Of a stretch of 6,067 nt of DNA, positions 1 to 5,827 are shown piece by piece (the stretch's first letter is position 1; every line of letters begins with the position of its first letter). The stretch covers positions 1 through 6,067 of the forward strand of contig JACNKJ010000066.1 in NCBI GenBank assembly GCA_014382085.1. The letters are read 5' to 3'. Source of the DNA: a bacterium. GTDB taxonomy: Bacteria > Krumholzibacteriota > Krumholzibacteriia > JACNKJ01. The notes under the pieces are model-generated. The model was not told where the DNA came from. It was given only the letters and a program-made list of their open reading frames with translations, and ran no database searches. The position numbers and the translations under genes are program-made.

Positions 1-641
1 GTTAGGAAAACCCCTCCATAGATGACGGTCATCATGAGAACGCTCATTACCAGAATGCCGGGAATACTCTGCTCTTTGCCCGATGGCAGGGCTTGCCCGA
101 TGCCTGCCGAACTCACGTTCAAGCTGACCAGGGGTTCACGCTTAGCCATGGCAATGAAGCTGGCGCCGGGATCCTCGCCCCCCAGCATGGCGTTTTTATC
201 CATCTCCACGAGACGACTCACCGAGCGCACGACGGTTCTGATAATGTGCACCTCGGCCGCCATGGAATAGTCGGAGCTAGTGTCCGGCTCCTTCTGGAGT
301 TCGAGGGTTTGTTGCTCGCCGGCCAGGGCGCCTTCGGTAAATCCCGCGGGAATGTGCAGGGTGCGCACCCTTTGCTCGACTAGGGCCAAGGAATCGGGAT
401 GGAACTCGTGCATCGATATCTGTTCGTCTTTGAGTTCCTCCACGAATGCGCGAGCCAACCATCCTCCGTCGTGATCCACGAGGCTGAGGGAAACCTGGTT
501 GGCCCCGGATCCTCCGCCGAAATGCATGTTGCTGAAGAGCCACATCAGGAAGAAGGGGAGGAGCATCATCCAGATGATGGACTGACGATCTTTCAAGGTG
601 AGGCGGATATCATTGAGGCCTAGTTGGATAACTTTCCTCAT
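1..641 (-). CDS. ABC-2 type transporter permease, second subunit (3' part cut by window edge)
   Basis: Reading the minus strand from ATG at 641-639 gives 213 full codons without a stop, leaving the window at base 1. Residues 21-37 form a hydrophobic helix, followed by a long, mostly polar stretch (about 40-190) expected outside the membrane. A second helix begins near residue 193. This is the topology of the ABC2_membrane_3 class: one N-terminal helix, a large external domain, then a C-terminal helix bundle, which lies beyond the window. An IPAGFTEG motif at 98-105 matches IPENFTES in the neighbouring permease, so the two are probably paralogues forming a heterodimeric channel. The start overlaps the upstream stop by 4 nt (ATGA), and AGGAGGT lies 5 nt upstream (653-647), so the start is well supported. 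The substrate cannot be told from sequence; relatives export drugs, sodium or lipids. Confidence 0.88.
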   Translation of the reverse strand, partial: MRKVIQLGLNDIRLTLKDRQSIIWMMLLPFFLMWLFSNMHFGGGSGANQVSLSLVDHDGGWLARAFVEELKDEQISMHEFHPDSLALVEQRVRTLHIPAGFTEGALAGEQQTLELQKEPDTSSDYSMAAEVHIIRTVVRSVSRLVEMDKNAMLGGEDPGASFIAMAKREPLVSLNVSSAGIGQALPSGKEQSIPGILVMSVLMMTVIYGGVFL

Positions 642-1906
642 GCTCCACCTCCTCTCACCAAGTTTCGATTCAGGAGCATGCCTCCCAGTATGAGCAAGAC
701 AATGCCGATTGCGGAAAGCACTCCCACCGAGGGCAGGATGTCGGCCAAGGAAGCTCCTTGCCCCAGCAAGGCCTTGTAGCCTTGGGTTCCCCAGTAGAAT
801 GGAGAGATAGGGGCGATGAGCCGGATGATGCCGGGCATGCCGTCTATGCTAAAGAAGCTGCCGCCCGAAAAAGCCAAGAAGAGATAGACGATAGATGCGA
901 TGACCGCGCCCCGTTGCAGCTTGCCCGCGGCGCCGTAGATGGCTGCAGCCGAACCCACGACGGCCAGAATAAGGGCGAGGGAAAGCACCAGATATCCTAA
1001 CAAGTCGATGGGAGCATCGGCGGCGATCCATCCGATGAGCGTAAGCATGATCAAGCTGATGAACGCCACTGAGGCGCTGAAGGCCGCCTTGGCGACGAGT
1101 ACCCTTCCCGGACTGACGGGGCCCTGAATCTGACGCCGAAGGGTGCCGGCTTCGCTTTCGGTAAGAATGTCGCGCATGGCCAAGTCGCCCACGAGGAATA
1201 GGGCGTAAACTGAAATGCCCGGGAAGACAAAAAGGAATATCTGGAAAACACCTGCGCCGCCCTCGTCTTCTTCCTCTTCCTCGGCATCTTCCGCGCCCAC
1301 ACTCATGGATGAAAGTGTGATCACGGGTGGATTGAGGTACTTCCCCACGCCTTCAAAGGCGTCGAAAAACGCGACGGATATGTTGGACACCAAGGCTGCG
1401 TTCATATCCAGGGAATCGCCCAGGACATAGGGCGCAAGAGCGTCCATGGGTTCGCGCAAAACCTTGGACCCGCCATCCAGAATATCGGTCAGAACCAGAC
1501 TCACCTGCTCGGCAATCTCGGGCAAGATGCCCTGTGCCGGATTGCGAACCAGCGACAAGGAGCAAGGCTTGCCTTCAACGATACTCTCGGTGAAGTTTTC
1601 GGGAATTTGAAGCAGTGCGGAGGCGTCGCCGTCTTCGATTCTCGACAGGCCTTCCTCGCCTACTATTTCCACGTCGAAGTATTCGCCCATCTGCTCGGAG
1701 CTCATGGCCGAGATGAGGGCCTTACCTAAAAGATTGTCGTCGAGGTTTTCCACCAGCAAGTAAACCTGGGGGGTACTGCCGCCTCCGAAGGCCATGGAGA
1801 TGATGGCGGAAAACATGATGGGAAAGGCCAAGACCACCAGGAGCCCCAAGGGCGCTCGAGCTTTGCGAATTAGGTCCTTGCGAACCATGAGGATGAGTGT
1901 CCGCAT
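638..1906 (-). CDS. ABC-2 type transporter permease, first subunit
   Basis: This 422-residue membrane protein forms part of the export channel driven by the ATPase encoded just upstream. A first helix spans about 20-40, then an external domain fills about 45-218. Five more hydrophobic segments follow at about 221-241, 273-293, 302-325, 333-353 and 392-413. Length and topology fit a complete ABC2_membrane_3 permease. The external domain carries an IPENFTES motif (101-108), also found in the second permease. Directly before helix 2 is a strongly acidic stretch (206-215, nearly all Glu/Asp), unusual for this family. The ATG overlaps the ATPase stop by one base (TGATG), with GGGAG some 11 nt before it, pointing to coupled translation. 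Family assignment is firm. The exported substrate is unknown; NatB-like sodium or drug efflux and lipid or polymer export all remain possible. Confidence 0.92.
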   Translation of the reverse strand: MRTLILMVRKDLIRKARAPLGLLVVLAFPIMFSAIISMAFGGGSTPQVYLLVENLDDNLLGKALISAMSSEQMGEYFDVEIVGEEGLSRIEDGDASALLQIPENFTESIVEGKPCSLSLVRNPAQGILPEIAEQVSLVLTDILDGGSKVLREPMDALAPYVLGDSLDMNAALVSNISVAFFDAFEGVGKYLNPPVITLSSMSVGAEDAEEEEEDEGGAGVFQIFLFVFPGISVYALFLVGDLAMRDILTESEAGTLRRQIQGPVSPGRVLVAKAAFSASVAFISLIMLTLIGWIAADAPIDLLGYLVLSLALILAVVGSAAAIYGAAGKLQRGAVIASIVYLFLAFSGGSFFSIDGMPGIIRLIAPISPFYWGTQGYKALLGQGASLADILPSVGVLSAIGIVLLILGGMLLNRNLVRGGGA

Positions 1907-2835
1907 CAGTCGCGCAACTCCCGGCCGGTGAGATTGAGGAAGAGGCTGTTAAGACTGGGCGGGCGGATGGAAATGCCATGCATGGGTAGGTCGGCGCCGA
2001 ACAAACTTTCAAGCAGTTTCACCGCTCCCTCGCCCGAACCTCCGGTGGATATCACCGCGCGACCCTGCTCCGCAGAGAGCAGCCTCACGGAGCTCACAGC
2101 CTCGATCTTGGCCCTCACCAGTTCGGCTTCGAAATTACCTTCAATGGTAACCGTTTCCTCTTCCCCAGCCTGCTTCTTGAGTTCGTCCAGGCTGCCTTCA
2201 GCCAGGATGCGTCCGTGATCCATGATAGCGATTCGATCACAAAGCGACTCGGCCTCTTCCAGATAGTGTGTCGTGTAAAGCACGGTGGTGCCGCTCTTGG
2301 CCACGTCGCGAACAACGTCCAAGATGTTGACCCGCGCTTGCGGATCGATGCCGACGGTGGGTTCATCCAATAGTACAAGTCGGGGTTCGTGAATGAGCCC
2401 CAGGGCCAGATTCAGTCGCCGCTTCATACCGCCCGAGTATTTTTTTACCGCGTCTTTGGCCCGGGCCGTGAGCCCCACTCGATCGAGGGTCTTGTTGATG
2501 GCCTGGTCCAGCTCGGATCCCCGCAGTCCATAGAGGCCGCCCCAAAATTTCAGGTTTTCGCGGGCGGAGAGGTCTTCATAGAGGGCTGTTTCCTGGGGAA
2601 CCACGCCGAGTTGCTGCTTCACCTTCACGGGTTCGGCGTGTAGGTCGATATCGTCGAAAAGAATGCGTCCATTGTCGGGCTTGAGAACACCCGACAGCAT
2701 TGAGAGGGTGGTGGTTTTTCCCGCGCCGTTGGGGCCCAAGAGTCCGTAGACTTCACCGGCTCGCACCTGGAAGGAGATGCCGTCCACGGCATGGATTTCG
2801 CCGTAGCGTTTACTCAGGTTTTCAACTTGGAACAA
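1906..2835 (-). CDS. ABC transporter ATP-binding protein (ABC-2 exporter, DrrA/NatA-like)
   Basis: This 309-residue cytoplasmic ATPase powers the two permeases encoded downstream. All nucleotide-binding motifs are intact: Walker A GPNGAGKT (34-41), Q-loop Gln81, signature YSGGMKRR (133-140), Walker B LVLLDE (153-158), D-loop region GID (162-164) and H-loop His190. After the ATPase core (to about 225) comes a C-terminal domain of about 80 residues ending in a PSLNSLFLNLTGRELRD motif, typical of DrrA/NatA-type exporter ATPases. The start codon is TTG (2835-2833), not ATG. It is chosen because GGAGGAG (2846-2840) lies at proper spacing and because the protein begins with the standard first strand (FQVENLSKRYG). 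It is the first gene of a three-gene minus-strand operon, overlapping the next gene by 1 nt. Function as an exporter ATPase is secure; the substrate is not. Confidence 0.96.
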   Translation of the reverse strand: MFQVENLSKRYGEIHAVDGISFQVRAGEVYGLLGPNGAGKTTTLSMLSGVLKPDNGRILFDDIDLHAEPVKVKQQLGVVPQETALYEDLSARENLKFWGGLYGLRGSELDQAINKTLDRVGLTARAKDAVKKYSGGMKRRLNLALGLIHEPRLVLLDEPTVGIDPQARVNILDVVRDVAKSGTTVLYTTHYLEEAESLCDRIAIMDHGRILAEGSLDELKKQAGEEETVTIEGNFEAELVRAKIEAVSSVRLLSAEQGRAVISTGGSGEGAVKLLESLFGADLPMHGISIRPPSLNSLFLNLTGRELRD

Positions 2836-2839
2836 AGTG

Positions 2840-2846
2840 CTCCTCC
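2840..2846 (-). promoter_or_regulatory. Ribosome binding site deciding the TTG start of the ABC ATPase
   Basis: On the minus strand GGAGGAG is followed by CACT and then TTG. The core GGAGG is 6 nt from the start codon. No in-frame ATG lies between this site and the conserved first strand of the ATPase, so the site decides in favour of TTG as start. Confidence 0.8.
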
Positions 2847-2929
2847 AAAATGGGCGGAGAGGTGATTTTGGAAATCTTCATGAATCGGAGGCCAGAGGGT
2901 AAGCTGGAAGGAACATGCTTTTCAAGCGA

Positions 2930-2947
2930 GATTCACAATTCTGAATC
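2930..2947. promoter_or_regulatory. Inverted repeat GATTCA-N6-TGAATC in the divergent spacer
   Basis: GATTCA (2930-2935) and TGAATC (2942-2947) form a perfect 6+6 dyad with a 6-nt spacer, and a further TGAATC half-site stands at 2881-2886. The dyad lies in the 194-nt gap between the TTG of the ABC ATPase (minus) and the ATG of the envelope protein (plus), where a shared operator would be expected. A TATATT -10-like box begins at 2948, but I see no matching -35. A regulatory role is inference; a 6-bp dyad can arise by chance. Confidence 0.25.
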
Positions 2948-3029
2948 TATATTCCCATTTGTCGCTAGCGCTCCTAAGGCAATCTTGTTACAGGTTTTGT
3001 TGGTTCGATGGAAACTCCTATGGAGGAAC

Positions 3030-3638
3030 ATGCCTGAGACTGAAAAGAAACGTGGTGGTTGCCTGAGAACCCTAGGCATCGTGCTGGTCGCTGTACTTTT
3101 GTCGGTGGCGGCTTCGGTCTGGGCCGTGAAGACATTCGTATTCCCCTCCAACTTCAAGCCGGTGGAGTTGAGCGCTGACGAAGAGAAAGAGCTGGCGGCC
3201 AAGCTCGGTTTTCTCGAACCCGAGACCTATAGCGAAGCACCTGAAGATCGCAGCATTCGCTTCAGCGAACGCGAACTCAATGCGATGATCGCCAGGAACA
3301 CCGATTTGGCAGAGCGTGTGGCCATCGATCTGTCCAAGAACATGATCAGCGCCAAGGTGCTTATTCCCATGGACGAGGATGTTCCCGTTGTGGGAGGAAA
3401 GACGCTTCGTGTCAAAGCGGGCCTGGAGATGTCACTGGTGGCGGGAACCCCCAAGGTCGTGCTGAAGGGTGTGACCGTCATGGGTCTGCCGCTTCCCAAG
3501 GCCTGGCTCGGTGGTATCAAGAATATTGATCTGATGCAGGAGTTCAGTGGCGAGGGTGGTTTCTGGCAGACCCTGTTTAACGGGTTAGAAGAGTTGAGTG
3601 TCGAGGATGGTGAAATGAAGCTGCGAGTAAAAGAGTAG
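3030..3638 (+). CDS. Conserved-looking membrane-anchored protein of unknown function
   Basis: The product has 202 residues. A short basic N-terminus (about 1-14) precedes one hydrophobic helix (15-36), and the remaining ~165 residues should face the periplasm. That part holds a helix-like stretch with IRFSERELNAMIA (76-88) and then alternating strand-like segments (about 97-155) rich in Val/Lys/Leu, with MGLPLPKAW at 151-159. The layout recalls small lipid- or envelope-associated anchored domains such as YpmS-type proteins, but I do not recognise the family securely and assign no function. The frame stays open upstream to about 2700, yet that part overlaps the ABC ATPase on the other strand. 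ATG 3030 is chosen because GGAGG (3022-3026) precedes it, though only 3 nt away, and because it places the membrane helix at the N-terminus. A lipoprotein gene follows 14 nt later, probably cotranscribed. Confidence 0.85.
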   Translation: MPETEKKRGGCLRTLGIVLVAVLLSVAASVWAVKTFVFPSNFKPVELSADEEKELAAKLGFLEPETYSEAPEDRSIRFSERELNAMIARNTDLAERVAIDLSKNMISAKVLIPMDEDVPVVGGKTLRVKAGLEMSLVAGTPKVVLKGVTVMGLPLPKAWLGGIKNIDLMQEFSGEGGFWQTLFNGLEELSVEDGEMKLRVKE

Positions 3639-3652
3639 GGGAAGGAGACCTC

Positions 3653-3958
3653 ATGCATAGGATCATACTGGTCGCTGGGATATTGTTCGGTGTGCTATTC
3701 TTGGCGAGTTGCGCGGCGGGCCCCAATCAATTGACGGGACTGCCAGGCCACTATGAGAGTCCTGCAGGATTTTGGAAGGGGCTCTGGCACGGTTTCATCG
3801 TGCTGTTCACCTTCATCGCCTCACTCTTCACAGACAAGGTCAGCATCTACGAAGTTCACAATACCGGGAAGTTGTACCATTTGGGCTATCTTGTCGGGAT
3901 CATGATCTTCTTCGGCGGAAGTGGCAGAAGCTCGGGATGCGCTCGGAAGAGAGATTGA
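3653..3958 (+). CDS. Small lipoprotein with two hydrophobic segments, unknown function
   Basis: This 101-residue protein starts with a lipoprotein signal: a hydrophobic run and lipobox LASC, giving lipidated Cys20 after cleavage by signal peptidase II. The mature part has two hydrophobic segments (about 44-59 and 74-88) separated by a polar piece containing FTDKVSIYEVHNTGKLY (59-75). They are preceded by an aromatic FWKGLWHGF patch (40-48). From memory, small proteins with this WxGLWHG...DKVxIYEVHN arrangement recur in many Gram-negative bacteria without a known role; that is recall, not a search result. AAGGAG (3642-3647) lies 5 nt before the ATG, a good ribosome binding site. It follows the anchored protein at 3030 by 14 nt, so the pair is probably one transcription unit. 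The residue after Cys20 is Ala, which under the usual Lol rule would favour the outer membrane, but the internal hydrophobic segments make the location uncertain. Confidence 0.88.
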   Translation: MHRIILVAGILFGVLFLASCAAGPNQLTGLPGHYESPAGFWKGLWHGFIVLFTFIASLFTDKVSIYEVHNTGKLYHLGYLVGIMIFFGGSGRSSGCARKRD

Positions 3959-4036
3959 TTCCTGGCTGAAAACAGGTTTCCTAGCCGAAACGAAGTACCT
4001 AGCCTATCTTACCCGTGCAGCTATAAGCTCGATACG

Positions 4037-4050
4037 GAAAATGCATTTTC
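4037..4050. promoter_or_regulatory. Perfect 14-bp palindrome upstream of the desaturase gene, possible operator
   Basis: GAAAATGCATTTTC is identical to its reverse complement and lies 68 nt before the desaturase ATG in a 160-nt spacer. A TATAAG box (4022-4027, five of six matches to a -10) sits 9 nt upstream, which would put the palindrome just downstream of a transcription start, a usual place for a repressor site. No convincing -35 accompanies the box. The regulator is unknown and its role is inferred. Confidence 0.35.
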
Positions 4051-4118
4051 GATTCTCAATGTAGCATCGATGAGGACACCGTTCCGGTTGCGATCCAAGG
4101 GCCGAGGAGAGACATCCA

Positions 4119-5120
4119 ATGAAAAAGCCGGATTGGAAAGCCGCCGTCGCACCTTTCGAAGCGCCAAGTCGTTGGCGAAGCTTCGTTCAACTAGGCAATA
4201 CCCTCATTCCCTACCTGCTGCTCATGGCGGCCATGTACTTCACCATGGGCATTTCCTATTGGATCACACTGCTGCTCGCGATTCCTGCCGCAGGTTTCAT
4301 GGTGAGAACCTTCATCATCTTTCATGATTGCGGACACAACGCATTTTTTCGTTCCAAGCGCGCCAACCGCATTACGGAGTTTTTCACCGGGCTTCTCGTG
4401 TTCATGCCCGCCCAAAGTTGGTCGCGCAATCATGCCAAGCATCATGCTACCTCCGGCGATTTGGATCGCCGCGGCACCGGGGATATCTGGACGCTCACGG
4501 TGCGTGAATACCGAGAGCTTTCCACCTGGAACCGTTTTGTCTATCGAGTCTATCGCAATCCTCTCATCTTGCTGATTCCCGGGCCTCTTTATCTCTTCAT
4601 TATCGATGGCCGCTATTGGAATTCCAGAACCGATGCGCGGCAGCGTTGGGCGATCATGATCACCAACATCGCCATTGCAGGGCTCATCACACTGGCGGCT
4701 TTTACGATCGGAATCAAAACCTACCTGCTGCTGCAACTGCCGGTGCTCATGATCGCCGGTGCTGGGGGAATTTGGCTGTTCTACGTGCAGCATCAATTCG
4801 ATGGAACCTATTGGGAGCGTCACGAAAACTGGGATTTCCTAAGGCAAGCCCTCACCGGAGCATCCTTCTACAAACTTCCACGCATTCTGCAGTGGTTCAG
4901 CGGCAACATCGGTTTCCATCATGTGCACCACCTCAGCCCGCGCATACCCAATTACTTCCTGGAAAAATGCCACAAGTCCAACGAGATGTTTCGGAGCGTG
5001 AAAGCGTTGACGCTTCGGGAAAGTCTTCGCGCCGGGCGACTGCACCTTTGGGATGAGGAAAAGCGTCGTCTCGTGGGATTCAACTCGGTAGGTTTGAAGA
5101 TGAGGAAGTCGGAACTCTAA
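4119..5120 (+). CDS. Membrane fatty acid desaturase (acyl-lipid desaturase, Des-like)
   Basis: This 333-residue di-iron enzyme of the inner membrane should introduce a cis double bond into acyl chains of membrane lipids using O2 and electrons from ferredoxin or a similar donor. All three histidine boxes are present: HDCGH (69-73), HAKHH (105-109) and HHVHH (267-271), plus the extra QHQF (224-227) typical of this branch. Hydrophobic segments lie at about 28-44, 46-66, 85-97, 148-162, 177-197 and 201-222. The RRGTGDIWTLTVREY (117-131) and GNIGFHHVHHLSPRIPNY (262-279) stretches resemble the Bacillus subtilis cold-induced desaturase Des and plant/cyanobacterial delta-12 enzymes, so regiospecificity cannot be fixed from sequence. 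The ATG has GAGGAG (4104-4109) 9 nt upstream. The gene stands alone; a palindrome upstream (4037-4050) may regulate it. Length is normal and no key residue is missing. Confidence 0.95.
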   Translation: MKKPDWKAAVAPFEAPSRWRSFVQLGNTLIPYLLLMAAMYFTMGISYWITLLLAIPAAGFMVRTFIIFHDCGHNAFFRSKRANRITEFFTGLLVFMPAQSWSRNHAKHHATSGDLDRRGTGDIWTLTVREYRELSTWNRFVYRVYRNPLILLIPGPLYLFIIDGRYWNSRTDARQRWAIMITNIAIAGLITLAAFTIGIKTYLLLQLPVLMIAGAGGIWLFYVQHQFDGTYWERHENWDFLRQALTGASFYKLPRILQWFSGNIGFHHVHHLSPRIPNYFLEKCHKSNEMFRSVKALTLRESLRAGRLHLWDEEKRRLVGFNSVGLKMRKSEL

Positions 5121-5152
5121 CTCACTCAGAGTACTAGCTGCCTTGATCATGC

Positions 5153-5190
5153 AAAAAGGTCGATCCCGTGCTGGGATCGACCTTCTATTT
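5153..5190. terminator. Bidirectional factor-independent terminator between convergent genes
   Basis: AAGGTCGATCCC (5156-5167) pairs perfectly with GGGATCGACCTT (5173-5184) across a 5-nt loop, giving a 12-bp stem. On the minus strand the hairpin ends in TTTTTGC, a good U-tract, placed about 23 nt after the globin stop. On the plus strand it is followed by CTATTT, a weaker tract, 35 nt after the desaturase stop. It therefore best serves the globin gene and probably also stops desaturase transcripts. Confidence 0.88.
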
Positions 5191-5207
5191 CGTCTAGAGG
5201 TGTCGGC

Positions 5208-5711
5208 TTATCCGCCGAGCACAACCTGATCACGTAGGCTCACTAGAATGCAAACCATCTCATCGATCTCGTTCTGACCGTATCCGAGGTTGGTCATGGC
5301 TTTGATGACGTCCGACCCAGCAGCCATGAAGTCAGCGTTGCTGAGATTCATGTGATCATGGGAGTGCGTGAGGCTGGGTCCCTCATAGACTGCAGGGCCA
5401 CCTGTTCCGGAGATGATGAATTCCGCAACGCGCATGGCGAGGTGATCGGCGTAGCGCTCATCGATCAAGTGCTTGATGGCGGGGTTCACGCTATGGAGGC
5501 GAACAATCTCACTGGTCAGCGTGTGGATCTTTTTATCCTTACCTAATCGTTGGTATAGGGATTTGCTCGCCTGCCGCTTGCTACGATCGCCAGAATTACC
5601 TTCGCACATCTGCTCGAGATCGTAGACTTGGGCATCGGCGTCTGTTTTTTCCGCCAATGCAGTGCCTGCGGCGAAGAGTGCAAGTATGAGAATGAAGATA
5701 CGTTTCAGCAT
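5208..5711 (-). CDS. Group 1-like truncated hemoglobin with signal peptide (probably periplasmic)
   Basis: The product is a small 2-over-2 globin that would bind heme and diatomic gases (O2, NO, CO). Numbering is from the upstream Met at 5723. A signal peptide is evident: Lys-Arg, a hydrophobic core (9-18), then TALA as signal peptidase site at 21-24. The globin domain runs from about SLYQRLG (55-61) to the end, with FIISGTGGPAVYEG at 102-115 and the Gly-rich loop usual in the family. By spacing to Phe132 the proximal heme ligand is His122 in HSHDH. The B10 position, often Tyr, appears to be Val74. Two Met starts compete: 5723, with GAGG directly abutting it (no spacing), and 5711, with the same GAGG 12 nt away. 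I prefer 5711, which also gives a more regular signal peptide. The gene ends before a strong terminator. Family is near certain; role (NO detoxification, O2 handling or sensing) is not. Confidence 0.93.
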   Translation of the reverse strand: MLKRIFILILALFAAGTALAEKTDADAQVYDLEQMCEGNSGDRSKRQASKSLYQRLGKDKKIHTLTSEIVRLHSVNPAIKHLIDERYADHLAMRVAEFIISGTGGPAVYEGPSLTHSHDHMNLSNADFMAAGSDVIKAMTNLGYGQNEIDEMVCILVSLRDQVVLGG

Positions 5712-5786
5712 GATGATTACCATCCTCTATAGAGAGTGGGGGTGTTTGCGAATGGGCAAATCTTAAGGACTTCCCCTCAGCCTGTA

Positions 5787-5815
5787 ATTATGAGAAGATG
5801 AGAAAAATATGAGAA
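5787..5815 (-). promoter_or_regulatory. Candidate sigma70-type promoter of the globin gene
   Basis: On the minus strand TTCTCA (5815-5810) and CATAAT (5792-5787) are separated by 17 nt, matching four of six and five of six consensus positions. Transcription would start near 5780, leaving a leader of about 60-70 nt. The -35 box coincides with one of three ATGAGAA repeats. It is the best promoter-like pair I see before the globin gene, but is unproven. Confidence 0.35.
5790..5815. repeat. Three direct copies of ATGAGAA upstream of the globin gene
   Basis: ATGAGAA occurs at 5790-5796, 5798-5804 and 5809-5815 (starts 8 and 11 nt apart) in an A+T-rich stretch. Read on the minus strand they are TTCTCAT elements spanning the candidate globin promoter. 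They could be binding sites for a regulator or a simple purine-rich repetition; the sequence alone does not decide. Confidence 0.5.
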
Positions 5816-5827
5816 ATTACCCTATAG

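Noticed and set aside
2700..3029. Upstream extension of the 202-residue protein's frame, starting at ATG 2700
   Set aside because: It runs antisense through the highly conserved Walker A region of the ABC ATPase, its translation is Arg-rich and low in structure, and the membrane helix and ribosome binding site fit ATG 3030.
3008..3037. Nine-codon mini-frame (METPMEEHA) overlapping the start of the gene at 3030
   Set aside because: No ribosome binding site precedes it and such short frames are expected by chance; a leader-peptide role has no support.
3227..3658. 143-codon minus-strand open frame opposite the anchored protein
   Set aside because: Ser/Pro/Arg-rich shadow translation; the plus frame has a better start, a membrane helix and an operon partner.
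3961..3986. Possible hairpin after the small lipoprotein gene (CCTG...CAGG; GGCT...AGCC)
   Set aside because: The stems are only 4 bp with mismatches inside and no T-tract follows, so I do not call a terminator.
4191..4823. 210-codon minus-strand open frame inside the desaturase
   Set aside because: It is an antisense shadow of a gene with all three histidine boxes; its own translation shows no domain, signal or ribosome binding site.
5725..5734. Palindrome CTCTATAGAG overlapping the globin ribosome binding site
   Set aside because: Ten bases, not extended on either side and expected by chance at this length; not strong enough as an operator.
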